Both the position numbers and the translations under genes were made by a program. Positions 28,243 through 37,321 of a DNA stretch of 64,000 nucleotides are shown here, in pieces. A model generated the notes under the pieces. It did not search any database, was not told the DNA's origin, and saw nothing but the letters and a program-made list of their open reading frames with translations. Within the stretch, counting starts at the first letter, position 1; each line of letters begins with the position of its first letter. The stretch comes from Clostridia bacterium (GTDB taxonomy: Bacteria; Bacillota; Clostridia; TANB77; CAG-508): assembly GCA_017613275.1 (NCBI GenBank), contig JAGAED010000005.1, forward strand, positions 52,977 through 116,976, given 5' to 3'.

Positions 28243-30249
28243 TTAAACTTCCATTATGATTGGTATAATCATTGGATCTCTTTTTGTTTTCATGAAAATG
28301 TAATCTCTTAAATTCTCTCTTAAGTTAGCTTTAATTGTTCCCCAATCACGAATTCCTTGTTGTTCACATTTTCTTATCTCATGTTTTACAACAGATTTTA
28401 CATCATCCATTAAGTTTTCAGATTCTCTTACATAAACAAATCCTCTTGAAATTACATCTGGACCTGCTATTACTTCTCCAGTTGATGAATCCATTGTTAA
28501 AACTATTACAATTAAACCATCTTGTGATAAATGTTGTCTATCTCTTAAAACAATATTTCCAACATCTCCAACTCCAAGACCATCAACAAAAATTCTTCCG
28601 CTTTGTACACTTCCAGTTATTTTTGCTTCTTCTTCACTTAGCTCTAGCACTCTACCATTTGACATCATTACAATGTTATCTTTATCTATTCCCATGCTTT
28701 GTGCTGTTTCACTATGGGCTTTTAATTGTCTATATTCACCATGAACTGGTATAAAGAATTTTGGTTTTGTTAAAGCAAATATTAATTTTTGTTCTTCTTG
28801 GCAAGCGTGACCTGAAACGTGAACATCAGCTAATGAGCTGTAAACAACTTCTGCACCTATTTGCATTAAGTCATCTATAACTTTTGAAATGAATTTCTCA
28901 TTTCCTGGTATTGGTGTTGCAGAAATTATTATTAAATCATTTGGTGTGATTTTAACTTTTCTGTGGTCACCTGCTGCCATCCTTGTTAATGCTGACATTG
29001 GCTCTCCTTGGCTTCCTGTTGTTATTATTACTAATTGATCGTCTGTATATTGATTTATCATGTCTATATCTATAAATAGATTTTCTGGACATGCAATATA
29101 GCCAAGTCTTCTTGCTGTTTCTATCATGTTTTGCATACTTCTACCACAGACTGCAATTTTTCTGTTATTTGCTACTGCTGAGTTTACAATTTGTTGAACT
29201 CTGTGCACATTTGAAGCAAATGTTGCAACAACTATTCTCTTTGTACAGTGTAAGAATAATTTTTCAAATAACCCTCCAACTGTACTTTCAGACATTGTAA
29301 ATCCTTTTCTTTCGGCATTTGTACTGTCTGACATTAAGGCTAAAACTCCTTGGTTACCTATTTCTGCTATTCTTCCTAGGTCCATTAGTTTACCATCAAT
29401 TGGAGTATAGTCAATTTTGAAGTCACCTGTGTGAAGGATTGTTCCTACAGGTGTATAAATTGCAAGCATTACAGAGTCTGGAATACTGTGTGAACTTCTA
29501 ATAAATTCTACTTTGAATTTTCCAAGTGTAATTGTTTGGCCTTGTGCTACTTCTACCAATTTTGTGCTATTTACTAATCTGTGTTCTTCCAATTTGTTTG
29601 TGATTAGCCCACATGTTAGCTTTGTAGCATAAATTGGTGTATTCACCTTTTTCAAGAAATATGGAATTGAACCTATGTGGTCCTCGTGACCATGTGTTAT
29701 TACCATTCCTCTTAATTTATCTATGTTTTTTTCAACATATGTTATATCTGGTATAACTAGGTCTATTCCTAGCATGTCGTCCTCTGGGAAAGAAATTCCA
29801 CAGTCTACTATTATCATGTCATCTTCATATTCAAAAACTGTAATATTTTTTCCAACTTCGTGTAATCCTCCAAGTGGAATAACTTTTAGTTTTGATTTTT
29901 TGAATATTGGTGTATCAGCTAAAATACTTCTATTTCTTCTCTCTGGCATTTTAGCAATTGCTTTTGGATTATTTGTATTTGTAATTGATTTTGTTTCATT
30001 TTTTTGAACTAAAGATTTAGTTCTATTTGTTGTTTTTGCCATTTTGTTAGTTTTAGCTGGCACTATATCTCTTTTTTCCTCTTGTTTTATTTCTTCTTGC
30101 TTATTATTTTTTATTTTGCCTTGTCTCGCACTTTTAATATTATTATTTTCTTTTTTTACCTCATTTTTTTGATTTTTTCTTACATAAGGTCTTCTTGCCT
30201 TTTTTACATTTTGATTTTCATTTGTTATTTTATTATTTTTTTCGTCCAT
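28243..30249 (-). CDS. rnj: Ribonuclease J
   Basis: RNase J is a metallo-beta-lactamase nuclease with endonuclease and 5'-3' exonuclease activity in RNA decay. The core begins near residue 115 at LKVIPLGGLHEVGKN. The metal motif is THGHEDHIGSIPYF, and the beta-CASP region and C-terminal domain follow (SGHACQEEQ, IPVHGEYRQLKAH). An N-terminal extension of about 115 residues is strongly basic, rich in Lys and Asn, and probably disordered. The start is uncertain: ATG at 30249 or GTG at 30258. The only good Shine-Dalgarno site lies before a two-codon mini-ORF. Confidence 0.94.
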   Translation of the reverse strand: MDEKNNKITNENQNVKKARRPYVRKNQKNEVKKENNNIKSARQGKIKNNKQEEIKQEEKRDIVPAKTNKMAKTTNRTKSLVQKNETKSITNTNNPKAIAKMPERRNRSILADTPIFKKSKLKVIPLGGLHEVGKNITVFEYEDDMIIVDCGISFPEDDMLGIDLVIPDITYVEKNIDKLRGMVITHGHEDHIGSIPYFLKKVNTPIYATKLTCGLITNKLEEHRLVNSTKLVEVAQGQTITLGKFKVEFIRSSHSIPDSVMLAIYTPVGTILHTGDFKIDYTPIDGKLMDLGRIAEIGNQGVLALMSDSTNAERKGFTMSESTVGGLFEKLFLHCTKRIVVATFASNVHRVQQIVNSAVANNRKIAVCGRSMQNMIETARRLGYIACPENLFIDIDMINQYTDDQLVIITTGSQGEPMSALTRMAAGDHRKVKITPNDLIIISATPIPGNEKFISKVIDDLMQIGAEVVYSSLADVHVSGHACQEEQKLIFALTKPKFFIPVHGEYRQLKAHSETAQSMGIDKDNIVMMSNGRVLELSEEEAKITGSVQSGRIFVDGLGVGDVGNIVLRDRQHLSQDGLIVIVLTMDSSTGEVIAGPDVISRGFVYVRESENLMDDVKSVVKHEIRKCEQQGIRDWGTIKANLRENLRDYIFMKTKRDPMIIPIIMEV

Positions 30250-30251
30250 AA

Positions 30252-30290
30252 AAAACACGTATGACTTATATCATACACTCTCCTTTCCAT
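30252..30290 (-). promoter_or_regulatory. rnj translation-start leader with a two-codon mini-ORF
   Basis: AAAGGAG is followed five nt later by ATG ATA TAA, inside a small palindrome with GTATGA and TCATAC arms. The rnj start codons lie 3' of this hairpin. Folding the hairpin would bring the ribosome-binding site close to the GTG at 30258. Confidence 0.5.
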
Positions 30291-30439
30291 CTAATATAAT
30301 TATTTACAAATCTCATACTTTAATACAATTTGCTTTTTAAAAGCAAAATAACACCAAAGTGTTAAAATCTCATCCTTTGCCACTCTCGGCAATTGCTGGT
30401 AATTATTATACTACAATTTACTCTAATTGTCAAATTTTC

Positions 30440-30539
30440 AACCTTGTTTTTTGGGGCACTCCAAAAAAAAGGTTTTTGAAAAAGATTTTTGACAACAAAA
30501 AAACCTGGTTTTTTTGGGGTGTCCCAAAAAACAAGGTTT
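30440..30539. repeat. AGTGTCCC-type intergenic hairpins, copies 7a and 7b in tandem
   Basis: Two related hairpins (30440-30473 and 30500-30539) contain GGGGCACTCC and GGGGTGTCCC inside CCTTGTTTTTT or ACCTGGTTTTTT arms. They lie between greA and the rnj promoter region. The rest of the 30259-30440 interval holds only small AT-rich hairpins. Confidence 0.75.
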
Positions 30540-30546
30540 CTTTCTT

Positions 30547-31023
30547 TTATTTATTTATTGCTAATATTTTATATTTCATTATTCCAGCTGGTGCATTTAC
30601 TTCTACTGTAGCATTTTTCTTTGCTCCAAGTAATGCTGCTCCTAGAGGTGATTCATTTGAAATTTTATTTTCTAATAAATTAACTTCTGTTGAACCAACT
30701 ATTGTATAATCAATTTTTTCGTCAAATTCAACATCAAGAACTTTTACAGTATTTCCTATTTGAACTGTTTCTGTATCGATTTCTTTTTCATCAATTATTT
30801 TAGCATGTCTAACTTTGTTTTCATATTCTGCTATTTTTGCTTCATTTTCAGCTTGAGCATTTTTGGCTTCGTCATATTCAGAATTTTCAGATAAATCTCC
30901 AAATCCTAATGCTACTTTTATTCTTTCTGCAATTTCAGATCTTTTTTCTGTTCTTAAATAATTAAGTTCTTGCTCTAATTTATCAAAACCTTCTTGGGTT
31001 AAAATTACGTCTTTTTCTTCCAT
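30547..31023 (-). CDS. greA: Transcription elongation factor GreA
   Basis: GreA stimulates RNA polymerase to cleave backtracked transcripts. The 158-residue protein has the N-terminal coiled-coil finger (LTQEGFDKLEQELNYLRTEKRSEIAERIK, with the acidic tip DLSENSEYDEAK). The FKBP-like C-terminal domain follows (TIVGSTEVNLLENKISNESPLGAALLG). The start at 31023 follows GGAAGGAG; an in-frame upstream ATG lacks a site. Confidence 0.96.
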   Translation of the reverse strand: MEEKDVILTQEGFDKLEQELNYLRTEKRSEIAERIKVALGFGDLSENSEYDEAKNAQAENEAKIAEYENKVRHAKIIDEKEIDTETVQIGNTVKVLDVEFDEKIDYTIVGSTEVNLLENKISNESPLGAALLGAKKNATVEVNAPAGIMKYKILAINK

Positions 31024-31138
31024 TTTACATTCTCCTTCCAATTTACAACTAGATAAGTTGTAAAAGAATTGAGCATAACTCAATTCTTTCTAAATTTCTT
31101 TATATATATTACGGCAGATTTGCCAAAATGTCAAGTAT

Positions 31139-31729
31139 TTATTTTAATAATTCTTTTGAACCTTTTAGATAGTCATATCCTGAGAAGATTGTTGCTATTG
31201 TTTGTATTACCATCATTATTGTTACAAATGCATTTATAAATAGTTCCCAACCTGTTAAGCCTCCTGATATAAATGTTCCAAATGCATGTGTATCTAAGAA
31301 AGCTCCAATTATTGCAACCATTTGTGTAACTGTTTTTAATTTTCCCCAAACTGATGCTGCAATTACTTTTCCGCCTTTTTCTACTGCCACTAATCTATAA
31401 CCTGAAACTATAAATTCTCTTGTTAATACTATAATTGGTATCCATGCTGGTAAATGTCCATATTCAACTAGAACTAACATTGCAGATAAAACCAATATTT
31501 TATCTGCTAATGGGTCTAAGAATTTACCGAATGTGGTAACTTGTTGTCTTGACCTTGCTATGTAACCATCTAGCTTATCTGTAATAGATGCAATTATGAA
31601 AATTACATTCATTATTAGAAATGCTATTGGAACCCCAAAGCATGTTCCCTCTATCCCAAGATATGGAATTATTACCATAATTGGTACTAATATAATTCTA
31701 AAAATTGTTAATTTATTTGCTAAATTCAT
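31139..31729 (-). CDS. pgsA: Phosphatidylglycerophosphate synthase
   Basis: PgsA joins CDP-diacylglycerol and glycerol-3-phosphate at the membrane to make phosphatidylglycerophosphate. The 196-residue protein has several helices. The CDP-alcohol phosphotransferase signature DKLDGYIARSRQQVTTFGKFLDPLADK (D-x2-DG-x2-AR-x8-G-x3-D-x3-D) is complete. The N-terminal MNLANKLTIFRIILVPIMV is typical. Confidence 0.96.
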   Translation of the reverse strand: MNLANKLTIFRIILVPIMVIIPYLGIEGTCFGVPIAFLIMNVIFIIASITDKLDGYIARSRQQVTTFGKFLDPLADKILVLSAMLVLVEYGHLPAWIPIIVLTREFIVSGYRLVAVEKGGKVIAASVWGKLKTVTQMVAIIGAFLDTHAFGTFISGGLTGWELFINAFVTIMMVIQTIATIFSGYDYLKGSKELLK

Positions 31730-31745
31730 TCTATTATCCCTTTCC

Positions 31746-32975
31746 TTATTGTAATAATTCTATAGCTTTTTGCATTTGTGTATCTGCTGCTGGTTCAACA
31801 TTTAAAATATTTTTTACTGTATCTGGTAATTCAACCACAACATCTGGCTCAATTCCTATTTTATGAATTTTGTTCTTGCTAGGAGTTTGATATTCCTCTG
31901 TTGTTATTTTTAATCCATCACCATCTGGTAATGTAAGAATTTCTTGGATTACGCCTTTTCCATACGTTTTTGTTCCAACAATTTTTGCTTTTCCTAAGTC
32001 TTTTAATGCTCCGCTTAAAATTTCAGAAGAACTTGCAGTGTTTTTATTAACTAAAACTACAATTGGCATATTTACTATTGGATCTTTTTTAGATTTTTTT
32101 ATCTCTTCTTTTCCCTTTTTATCTACTTCATATAATAGAACAGAGTCTTTATCTGCTATATAATCAGCAATATCTAATGCTTCGCTTACAATTCCGCCAC
32201 CATTATTTCTTAGGTCAATTATTAAACCTTTAATGTTTTGTGCTTGTAATTTTTCAAACTCTTCTTTAAATTGTTTTGCTGTTTCTTCGTCAAAAGAAGA
32301 TATTTTTATATATCCTAAATTATCATTTACTACGCTTCCCTCGACTTGATTTACAGTGATTTTCTCTCTTATAAATTCATATTCTTTAGTTTCTGTGCCT
32401 CTAATAATTTCTAATTTGACCTTTGTGCCTTCATCACCTTTTATTTTTTTAGAAATTATATTCAAATCATCAGCTGTATATTCAACACCATCTACTGTTT
32501 TTATTAAGTCTCCTGGTTGAATACCTTGTTTTTCAGCTGGTGACCCTTTTATTGTTGCTAAAACTTGAATAAGATTTTTATCTTTATTCTTTACCATGTA
32601 TATACCAATTCCAATAAAGTTACCTTTGGTATCTTCTAGATAATCTTTCATTTCATCCTTTGAAATGTATTCAGTATATGGATCGTCTAGTCCCTCTATA
32701 TATCCCTTTATTGCACCTTCTTCAAGTTTTTCTTCATTTACCTCTCCAAGAAAATACTTATCTATAATTGTTTTATATTTATCCAACTTAGTTGATATAT
32801 TTTCGTTTTTTTCTGAAGAAGTTACTAACACGTATTTTCCAACTTGTTTACCATTTAAGAAAAAAACGAAAATTCCTAATGTGGTTAGCATAAATGTTAT
32901 AAAAACAGTGAAAATAATCACCATTGTTAATTTGTATCTTTGATTCTTCTTTAATGCCTTTTCCTGTTCTTCCAT
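31746..32975 (-). CDS. ctpA: Carboxyl-terminal processing protease (S41 family, CtpA/CtpB-like)
   Basis: The 409-residue membrane-anchored serine protease has an N-terminal transmembrane helix (residues about 15-37). A substrate-binding helix region (GYIEGLDDPYTEYISKDEM), a PDZ domain (IGIYMVKNKDKNLIQVL, then GDLIKTVDG) and the S41 core follow. The catalytic Ser lies in KNTASSSEILSGAL and the Lys in TYGKGVIQEI. It sits beside ftsEX and two M23 proteins and probably trims extracytoplasmic division or sporulation factors. The gene start carries a mini-ORF and hairpin leader. Confidence 0.93.
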   Translation of the reverse strand: MEEQEKALKKNQRYKLTMVIIFTVFITFMLTTLGIFVFFLNGKQVGKYVLVTSSEKNENISTKLDKYKTIIDKYFLGEVNEEKLEEGAIKGYIEGLDDPYTEYISKDEMKDYLEDTKGNFIGIGIYMVKNKDKNLIQVLATIKGSPAEKQGIQPGDLIKTVDGVEYTADDLNIISKKIKGDEGTKVKLEIIRGTETKEYEFIREKITVNQVEGSVVNDNLGYIKISSFDEETAKQFKEEFEKLQAQNIKGLIIDLRNNGGGIVSEALDIADYIADKDSVLLYEVDKKGKEEIKKSKKDPIVNMPIVVLVNKNTASSSEILSGALKDLGKAKIVGTKTYGKGVIQEILTLPDGDGLKITTEEYQTPSKNKIHKIGIEPDVVVELPDTVKNILNVEPAADTQMQKAIELLQ

Positions 32976-33011
32976 ACTAAATCCTATGTCAAATTTGACA
33001 TAGGCCTCCTT
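32976..33011 (-). promoter_or_regulatory. ctpA translation-start leader with a palindrome and a five-codon mini-ORF
   Basis: AAAGGAGG (33004-33011) precedes a perfect 22-bp palindrome (32983-33004). The palindrome encodes ATG TCA AAT TTG ACA TAG. The ctpA start lies 7 nt after it. The palindrome either keeps the mini-ORF as a coupled leader or, when folded, brings the strong site next to the ctpA ATG. Confidence 0.6.
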
Positions 33012-33045
33012 TCAATTTTTATATCTATTAAAATACTATTAAAAA

Positions 33046-34257
33046 TTATGGCAAATATGACAAAGGATTTACCCTACAACTATATGTACCTGGGCTTGTT
33101 CTTACCTCAAAATGTAAGTGTGGTCCAGTTGAATTTCCTGTTGAACCAACTCTCATTATTTGTTGTCCTTGTTTTACAGCTTGCCCTTCTGAAACACATA
33201 TAGAACCTGCTTGTCCGTGTGCATATAAAGTATATAAACCATTATAATGTGCTATAATAACATGATTTCCATAGCTTGTAGTCCAAGCATTTGTAGTAAC
33301 TACTATGCCATCTGCAACTGCATAAACAGGTTGACCATTTATTCCTGAAGCTCCAAAATCAACTGCTCCATGGTATGCACCAGAAGAATAGTACAATCCT
33401 GTTGTTACATAACTATTTACAGGTCTAATAAATCCTGCTTGACTTTTTGAAACTGGTGCAGAAGAACTTGCACTACCAGAACTGCTACCTGATTGTTGTT
33501 GTTTCTTTAATGCTGCTTGTATAGCTGCTTGTTTTGCTCTAATTTGAGCATCTAAGCTTTCATTTGCCTTTTTCAATTCTGCTATTTTTGATTCTAATTG
33601 TTTTTCTTCTTCTCCTAATTCAGCTACATATTTATTTTTGCTTGTTTTTGTAGAATTTAACTGTACTGCAACGCTTTGTTTGCTAGCTTTTTGAGTTACT
33701 AAATCTCTTTTTCCAACTTCTAAATCTTCTTTAGCTTTAGCAATTTTTTGTTTTTCTTTTTCAATGCTATCCAATAATTCAGTATCATAAGCAGCAATTT
33801 CTGTTGCTAAATAGTAATTTGAAATTAAGTCAACTAGATTTTCAGATGACAATAGAAAATCCAAATATGATGTTTCTCCTGCCTCGTATAATGCTACTAA
33901 TCTTGCTTCTAAAGTTTTTTGTTGTTTTTCATAATCTTCTTCAGATTTTTTCAAATTAGCTTCTGCATCTGCAATCTTTTTATTTGTAGCATCTATTTGA
34001 GTATCTAAACCTTGAATTTGGTTTTCATATTGTGTTATTTGAATATTTAATTTTTCTACTTCTTTTAAAGTAGCATCTTTTATATTTTCTACTTCTTTTT
34101 CTCTTGCTTGAATTTCTTTTATTAATGCGTTGTTCTCATTTTTTTGATTTTGCTCAGCCGTATAGTCATTGCTATTTGCTGCTAAAGAAGTATTTGTATA
34201 AAACAGCATTACTCCGATTATTATTAAACTAATTGTTTTCTGAATTATTTTTTTCAT
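33046..34257 (-). CDS. M23 peptidase-domain protein with a long coiled coil (EnvC-like), paralogue B
   Basis: The 403-residue exported protein has a signal peptide (KTISLIIIGVMLFYTNTSLAA). A long coiled coil (residues about 35-250) and a Ser-rich linker follow. The LytM/M23 domain has HGAVDFG with its metal His and Asp and HLHFEV near the end. Such proteins act with FtsEX as activators of, or as, cell-wall hydrolases. It overlaps the end of its paralogue by 29 nt and is preceded by AGGAGG, so the two are translationally coupled. The two genes look like a tandem duplication. Confidence 0.88.
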   Translation of the reverse strand: MKKIIQKTISLIIIGVMLFYTNTSLAANSNDYTAEQNQKNENNALIKEIQAREKEVENIKDATLKEVEKLNIQITQYENQIQGLDTQIDATNKKIADAEANLKKSEEDYEKQQKTLEARLVALYEAGETSYLDFLLSSENLVDLISNYYLATEIAAYDTELLDSIEKEKQKIAKAKEDLEVGKRDLVTQKASKQSVAVQLNSTKTSKNKYVAELGEEEKQLESKIAELKKANESLDAQIRAKQAAIQAALKKQQQSGSSSGSASSSAPVSKSQAGFIRPVNSYVTTGLYYSSGAYHGAVDFGASGINGQPVYAVADGIVVTTNAWTTSYGNHVIIAHYNGLYTLYAHGQAGSICVSEGQAVKQGQQIMRVGSTGNSTGPHLHFEVRTSPGTYSCRVNPLSYLP

Positions 34258-35452
34258 AGGTTCCTCCTATATATTCCATAGGGCTTGTAACAACCCCATT
34301 TATTCTTACTTCAAAATGTGCATGTGGTCCTGTTGAATATCCTGTTGATCCAACCTTTAGAACTGGTTCCCCTTTTTTAACAGGTTGTCCTACCCTAACT
34401 AGAATTTCAGAACCGTGTGCATATAATGTTGAAATTCCTCCACCATGGTCGACCATAACCATATTTCCATAAGCTGTATTATAATATGCTTTTGTAACAA
34501 TTCCATCATTTGCTGCTACAAAATCAGCTCCTGTTGGTGCTTTAACGTCAACTCCTGTATGTAGTGAATATACTCCTGTTATTGGGTGAACTCTCATGCC
34601 ATATGGAGATGAGATTTCTGAATAACCCGGAATTGGCCATGTCATTTCGCCACCCACGTAGTCAGCTAGTAATCCATCTGCCAATGCCGTTTGTAGTATC
34701 TCTCTGTTTACTTGTTCATATTGTGATTTGTATTCATCAATTTTTGCTTGAACTTCTTTCTCTTGTTCTGTAAGCTTTGATATGTAGTTTTCTCTTAGCA
34801 TTTTGGTATTTTGAAGTATTTTATAATTTTTTTCCTGGCTTGTTTTCATTATGTTTAATTGTTCTAGGTTATCATCTAAATGTTGTTTTGCAAGCTCAAT
34901 TATTTGTTTCTTTTCTTCAACTTCTTCTAGCAATTGTGTATCATAAGATGCGATTTCTGTAACTAGAACATAATTAGAAAGGAATTCTGATAAGTCTGCT
35001 GATGATAATATAACATCTAGATATTGAGTTTCTCCTGCTTCATATATTGCAACAAGTCTACTTTCTAATATATTCTTTTGCTTATTATAGTTTTTAGTTG
35101 CAACTTTTAGTTTTTCTTCTAATTTTTTGTTGTTTTCTGTAATTTTTTCAATTTTTTTTGTTAATTCTTCAATATTTTTTTGACTTTCTTCTATATTTTC
35201 ATCTATTATTTGAATTTGTTGTAGGTTTTCTGAAAGTTCTTCTTGTACTTCATTTAAGTCTTGTCCTACTTCTTTCATTTTGTTTTGTAATTCTTGTTGT
35301 TGACTTTGTAATTGAGAGAGGTCATTGCTTGTTTTATTTGCTTTTTCACTTGATGATGTATTTTCAGTTGAGCTGTTTTCAGCAAAGCTAGATATGCTTA
35401 CACTGCATAATACTATTATTGCAATGAGCAAAGCACTTATTATTTTTCGCAT
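34229..35452 (-). CDS. M23 peptidase-domain protein with a long coiled coil (EnvC-like), paralogue A
   Basis: The architecture is the same as in the next gene: signal peptide (IISALLIAIIVLCSVSISSFA), coiled coil to about residue 270, then an M23 domain with HTGVDVKAP (His and Asp) and HAHFEV as the second metal motif. Both paralogues share the YEAGETQYLD-type segment and the DLSEFLSNYVLVTEIASYDTQLL-type segment. It is 34 nt downstream of ftsX, which supports a role with FtsEX at the division septum. Confidence 0.88.
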   Translation of the reverse strand: MRKIISALLIAIIVLCSVSISSFAENSSTENTSSSEKANKTSNDLSQLQSQQQELQNKMKEVGQDLNEVQEELSENLQQIQIIDENIEESQKNIEELTKKIEKITENNKKLEEKLKVATKNYNKQKNILESRLVAIYEAGETQYLDVILSSADLSEFLSNYVLVTEIASYDTQLLEEVEEKKQIIELAKQHLDDNLEQLNIMKTSQEKNYKILQNTKMLRENYISKLTEQEKEVQAKIDEYKSQYEQVNREILQTALADGLLADYVGGEMTWPIPGYSEISSPYGMRVHPITGVYSLHTGVDVKAPTGADFVAANDGIVTKAYYNTAYGNMVMVDHGGGISTLYAHGSEILVRVGQPVKKGEPVLKVGSTGYSTGPHAHFEVRINGVVTSPMEYIGGTYEKNNSENN

Positions 35453-35486
35453 TTTGACCTCCTTTTTATTTTTTTATGATGAGATA

Positions 35487-36410
35487 TTAAACTTTTAAAT
35501 ATTTTCTCATTGATATAATACTTCCAAATGCTCCAATTCCCATTCCTAATCCCACATAAGTTACTAAAATATAATTAAACATGTCCGCAAATGGAAGTAA
35601 GCTTATATTCATACGTTTCATAAAATCTGAGTTAACTAGAGCATCTGCTAACATATTATATAATAATCCTATAAGTATTATAGAAATAGCACCTGCGAAA
35701 ATACCAATTATCATACCTTCTACAATGAAAGGCCATCTAATAAAGTTATTTGTTGCTCCAACATATTTCATAATTGATATTTCTTTTCTTCTTGCGTGAA
35801 CAGTAAGTTTTATTGTATTAGCTATAATAAACATTGAAATGAAAATTAATAATATCAAAATTACTCCTGTTACTATTCTTACCCATTTAGCTATACTTAA
35901 TAATGTTGTTACAGTTTGATCTCTACTTGTTATTTTTTTAACATTATCCATTTTACTAATTTCATCCTGAACTTGTGGACTATATTTCAAATCAGTTAAA
36001 GTTACCACATAAGATTCTGGAAATATATTATTTTCTCCATCAAAAGTTGCTAGCAAATCTTGTTTTTCTTTAAATCTTTCTTTCATTGTTGCTAAAGCTT
36101 CATCTTTTGTTTTTCTAACAACTTGATTAACGGCAGGTACACCGTCAATTTTTATATCTCTTATTTTATCTCCAAGTTCACCTATTTGCTCTTCAGTAGT
36201 ATCTTTGTTGATAAATACTTGCATTCCTTGTACCGACTCAACTTCTTTAACAATGTGATTTATGTTTTCTCCAAGTACCAAGAAAACACCAAATATAATC
36301 ATTGTTGCACACATTATCATTAATGATGCACCTGTTGATTTTTTATTTTTAAATACATTTCTAAATCCTTCTCCAATAAAATAACCAAATCTACTATATT
36401 TCACGATCAT
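35487..36410 (-). CDS. ftsX: Cell division ABC-like permease FtsX
   Basis: FtsX transmits ATP-driven motion of FtsE to periplasmic hydrolase activators. The 307-residue protein has four transmembrane helices: one near residue 30, an extracytoplasmic domain to about 165, then three helices around 180-300, with the FtsX signature REISIMKYVGATNNFIRWPF. The start at 36410 follows AAGGTGG; an upstream ATG at 36428 lacks a site. The start overlaps the ftsE end by 17 nt. Confidence 0.94.
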   Translation of the reverse strand: MIVKYSRFGYFIGEGFRNVFKNKKSTGASLMIMCATMIIFGVFLVLGENINHIVKEVESVQGMQVFINKDTTEEQIGELGDKIRDIKIDGVPAVNQVVRKTKDEALATMKERFKEKQDLLATFDGENNIFPESYVVTLTDLKYSPQVQDEISKMDNVKKITSRDQTVTTLLSIAKWVRIVTGVILILLIFISMFIIANTIKLTVHARRKEISIMKYVGATNNFIRWPFIVEGMIIGIFAGAISIILIGLLYNMLADALVNSDFMKRMNISLLPFADMFNYILVTYVGLGMGIGAFGSIISMRKYLKV

Positions 36411-37080
36411 ACCCACCTTTTTTATCATCTCTTACTATGTCGCCTTTATTAATCTGAATAACCCTTTTTTTCATTTTGTCTACTATGTCTTTGGCATGTG
36501 TTGCAACAACTACTGTTGTTCCTCTCATGTTTATATCATTTAACAAATTCATAATATCCCAAGCTGTTTCTGGGTCTAAGTTTCCAGTAGGCTCGTCTGC
36601 TATTAACATTGATGGATTATTTACCAATGCTCTTGCAAGAGCAACTCTTTGTTGTTCTCCACCAGAAAGCTCATTTGGATACATTTTTGCCTTTCCACTT
36701 AAACCAACTAGTGAAAGTACCATTGGAACTTGTCTTCTTATATGTCTTGGTGTAGCTCTAACTATGTACATTGCATATGCAACATTGTCGTAAACTGTTT
36801 TGTCTGGTAAAAGTCTGAAGTCTTGAAACACTACTCCCATACTTCTTCTTAAATATGGAACTCTGCTTTGTTTTAAAAATGTTGTGTCTTTTCCATTTAT
36901 TATTATATTTCCAGATGTTGGCTCTTCCTCTTTAAGAATTAATTTTATTAATGTAGATTTACCACTTCCAGAAGTTCCAACTAAAAATGCAAATTCTCCT
37001 TTTTCTATTACAAAGTTTGCATTTTTTACGGCTTTTGTGCCTGTATCGTATGTTTTTGAAACATTTCTAAATTCTATCAT
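36394..37080 (-). CDS. ftsE: Cell division ATP-binding protein FtsE
   Basis: FtsE is the cytoplasmic ATPase paired with FtsX. The 228-residue protein has Walker A GTSGSGKSTLI, Q-loop VVFQDFRLLPDKTVYDNVAYA, signature ELSGGEQQRVALARAL and Walker B MLIADEPTGNLDPE, all intact. The ATG at 37080 has better spacing from GAGG than the ATG at 37086. It heads the cluster ftsE-ftsX-M23-M23-ctpA. Confidence 0.95.
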   Translation of the reverse strand: MIEFRNVSKTYDTGTKAVKNANFVIEKGEFAFLVGTSGSGKSTLIKLILKEEEPTSGNIIINGKDTTFLKQSRVPYLRRSMGVVFQDFRLLPDKTVYDNVAYAMYIVRATPRHIRRQVPMVLSLVGLSGKAKMYPNELSGGEQQRVALARALVNNPSMLIADEPTGNLDPETAWDIMNLLNDINMRGTTVVVATHAKDIVDKMKKRVIQINKGDIVRDDKKGGYDREI

Positions 37081-37284
37081 TTGCATATCTCCTCTTTATA
37101 TTTTTTGTATATTGTCATTATAATATATTTTCTAAGAAATTTTCTCTATTTTATAATAACAATAATGACAGAATTTTGCAATAGTTTTTATAACAAAAAA
37201 TGCAAGAAAATGTTGGTTTTTTTACATTTTCTTGCTTTTATCTCTTTTTTTCTCGTTTTTGCATTTTTCACACAAAATTCACAA

Positions 37285-37318
37285 TTAACTTTTTGAAAGT
37301 GTCCCAAAAAGTTAATTC
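37285..37318. repeat. AGTGTCCC-core intergenic hairpin, copy 8
   Basis: ATTAACTTTTTG, AAAGTGTCCC and AAAAAGTTAAT form a stem-loop at the 3' end of the transketolase C-subunit gene. Confidence 0.85.
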
Positions 37319-37321
37319 AAT

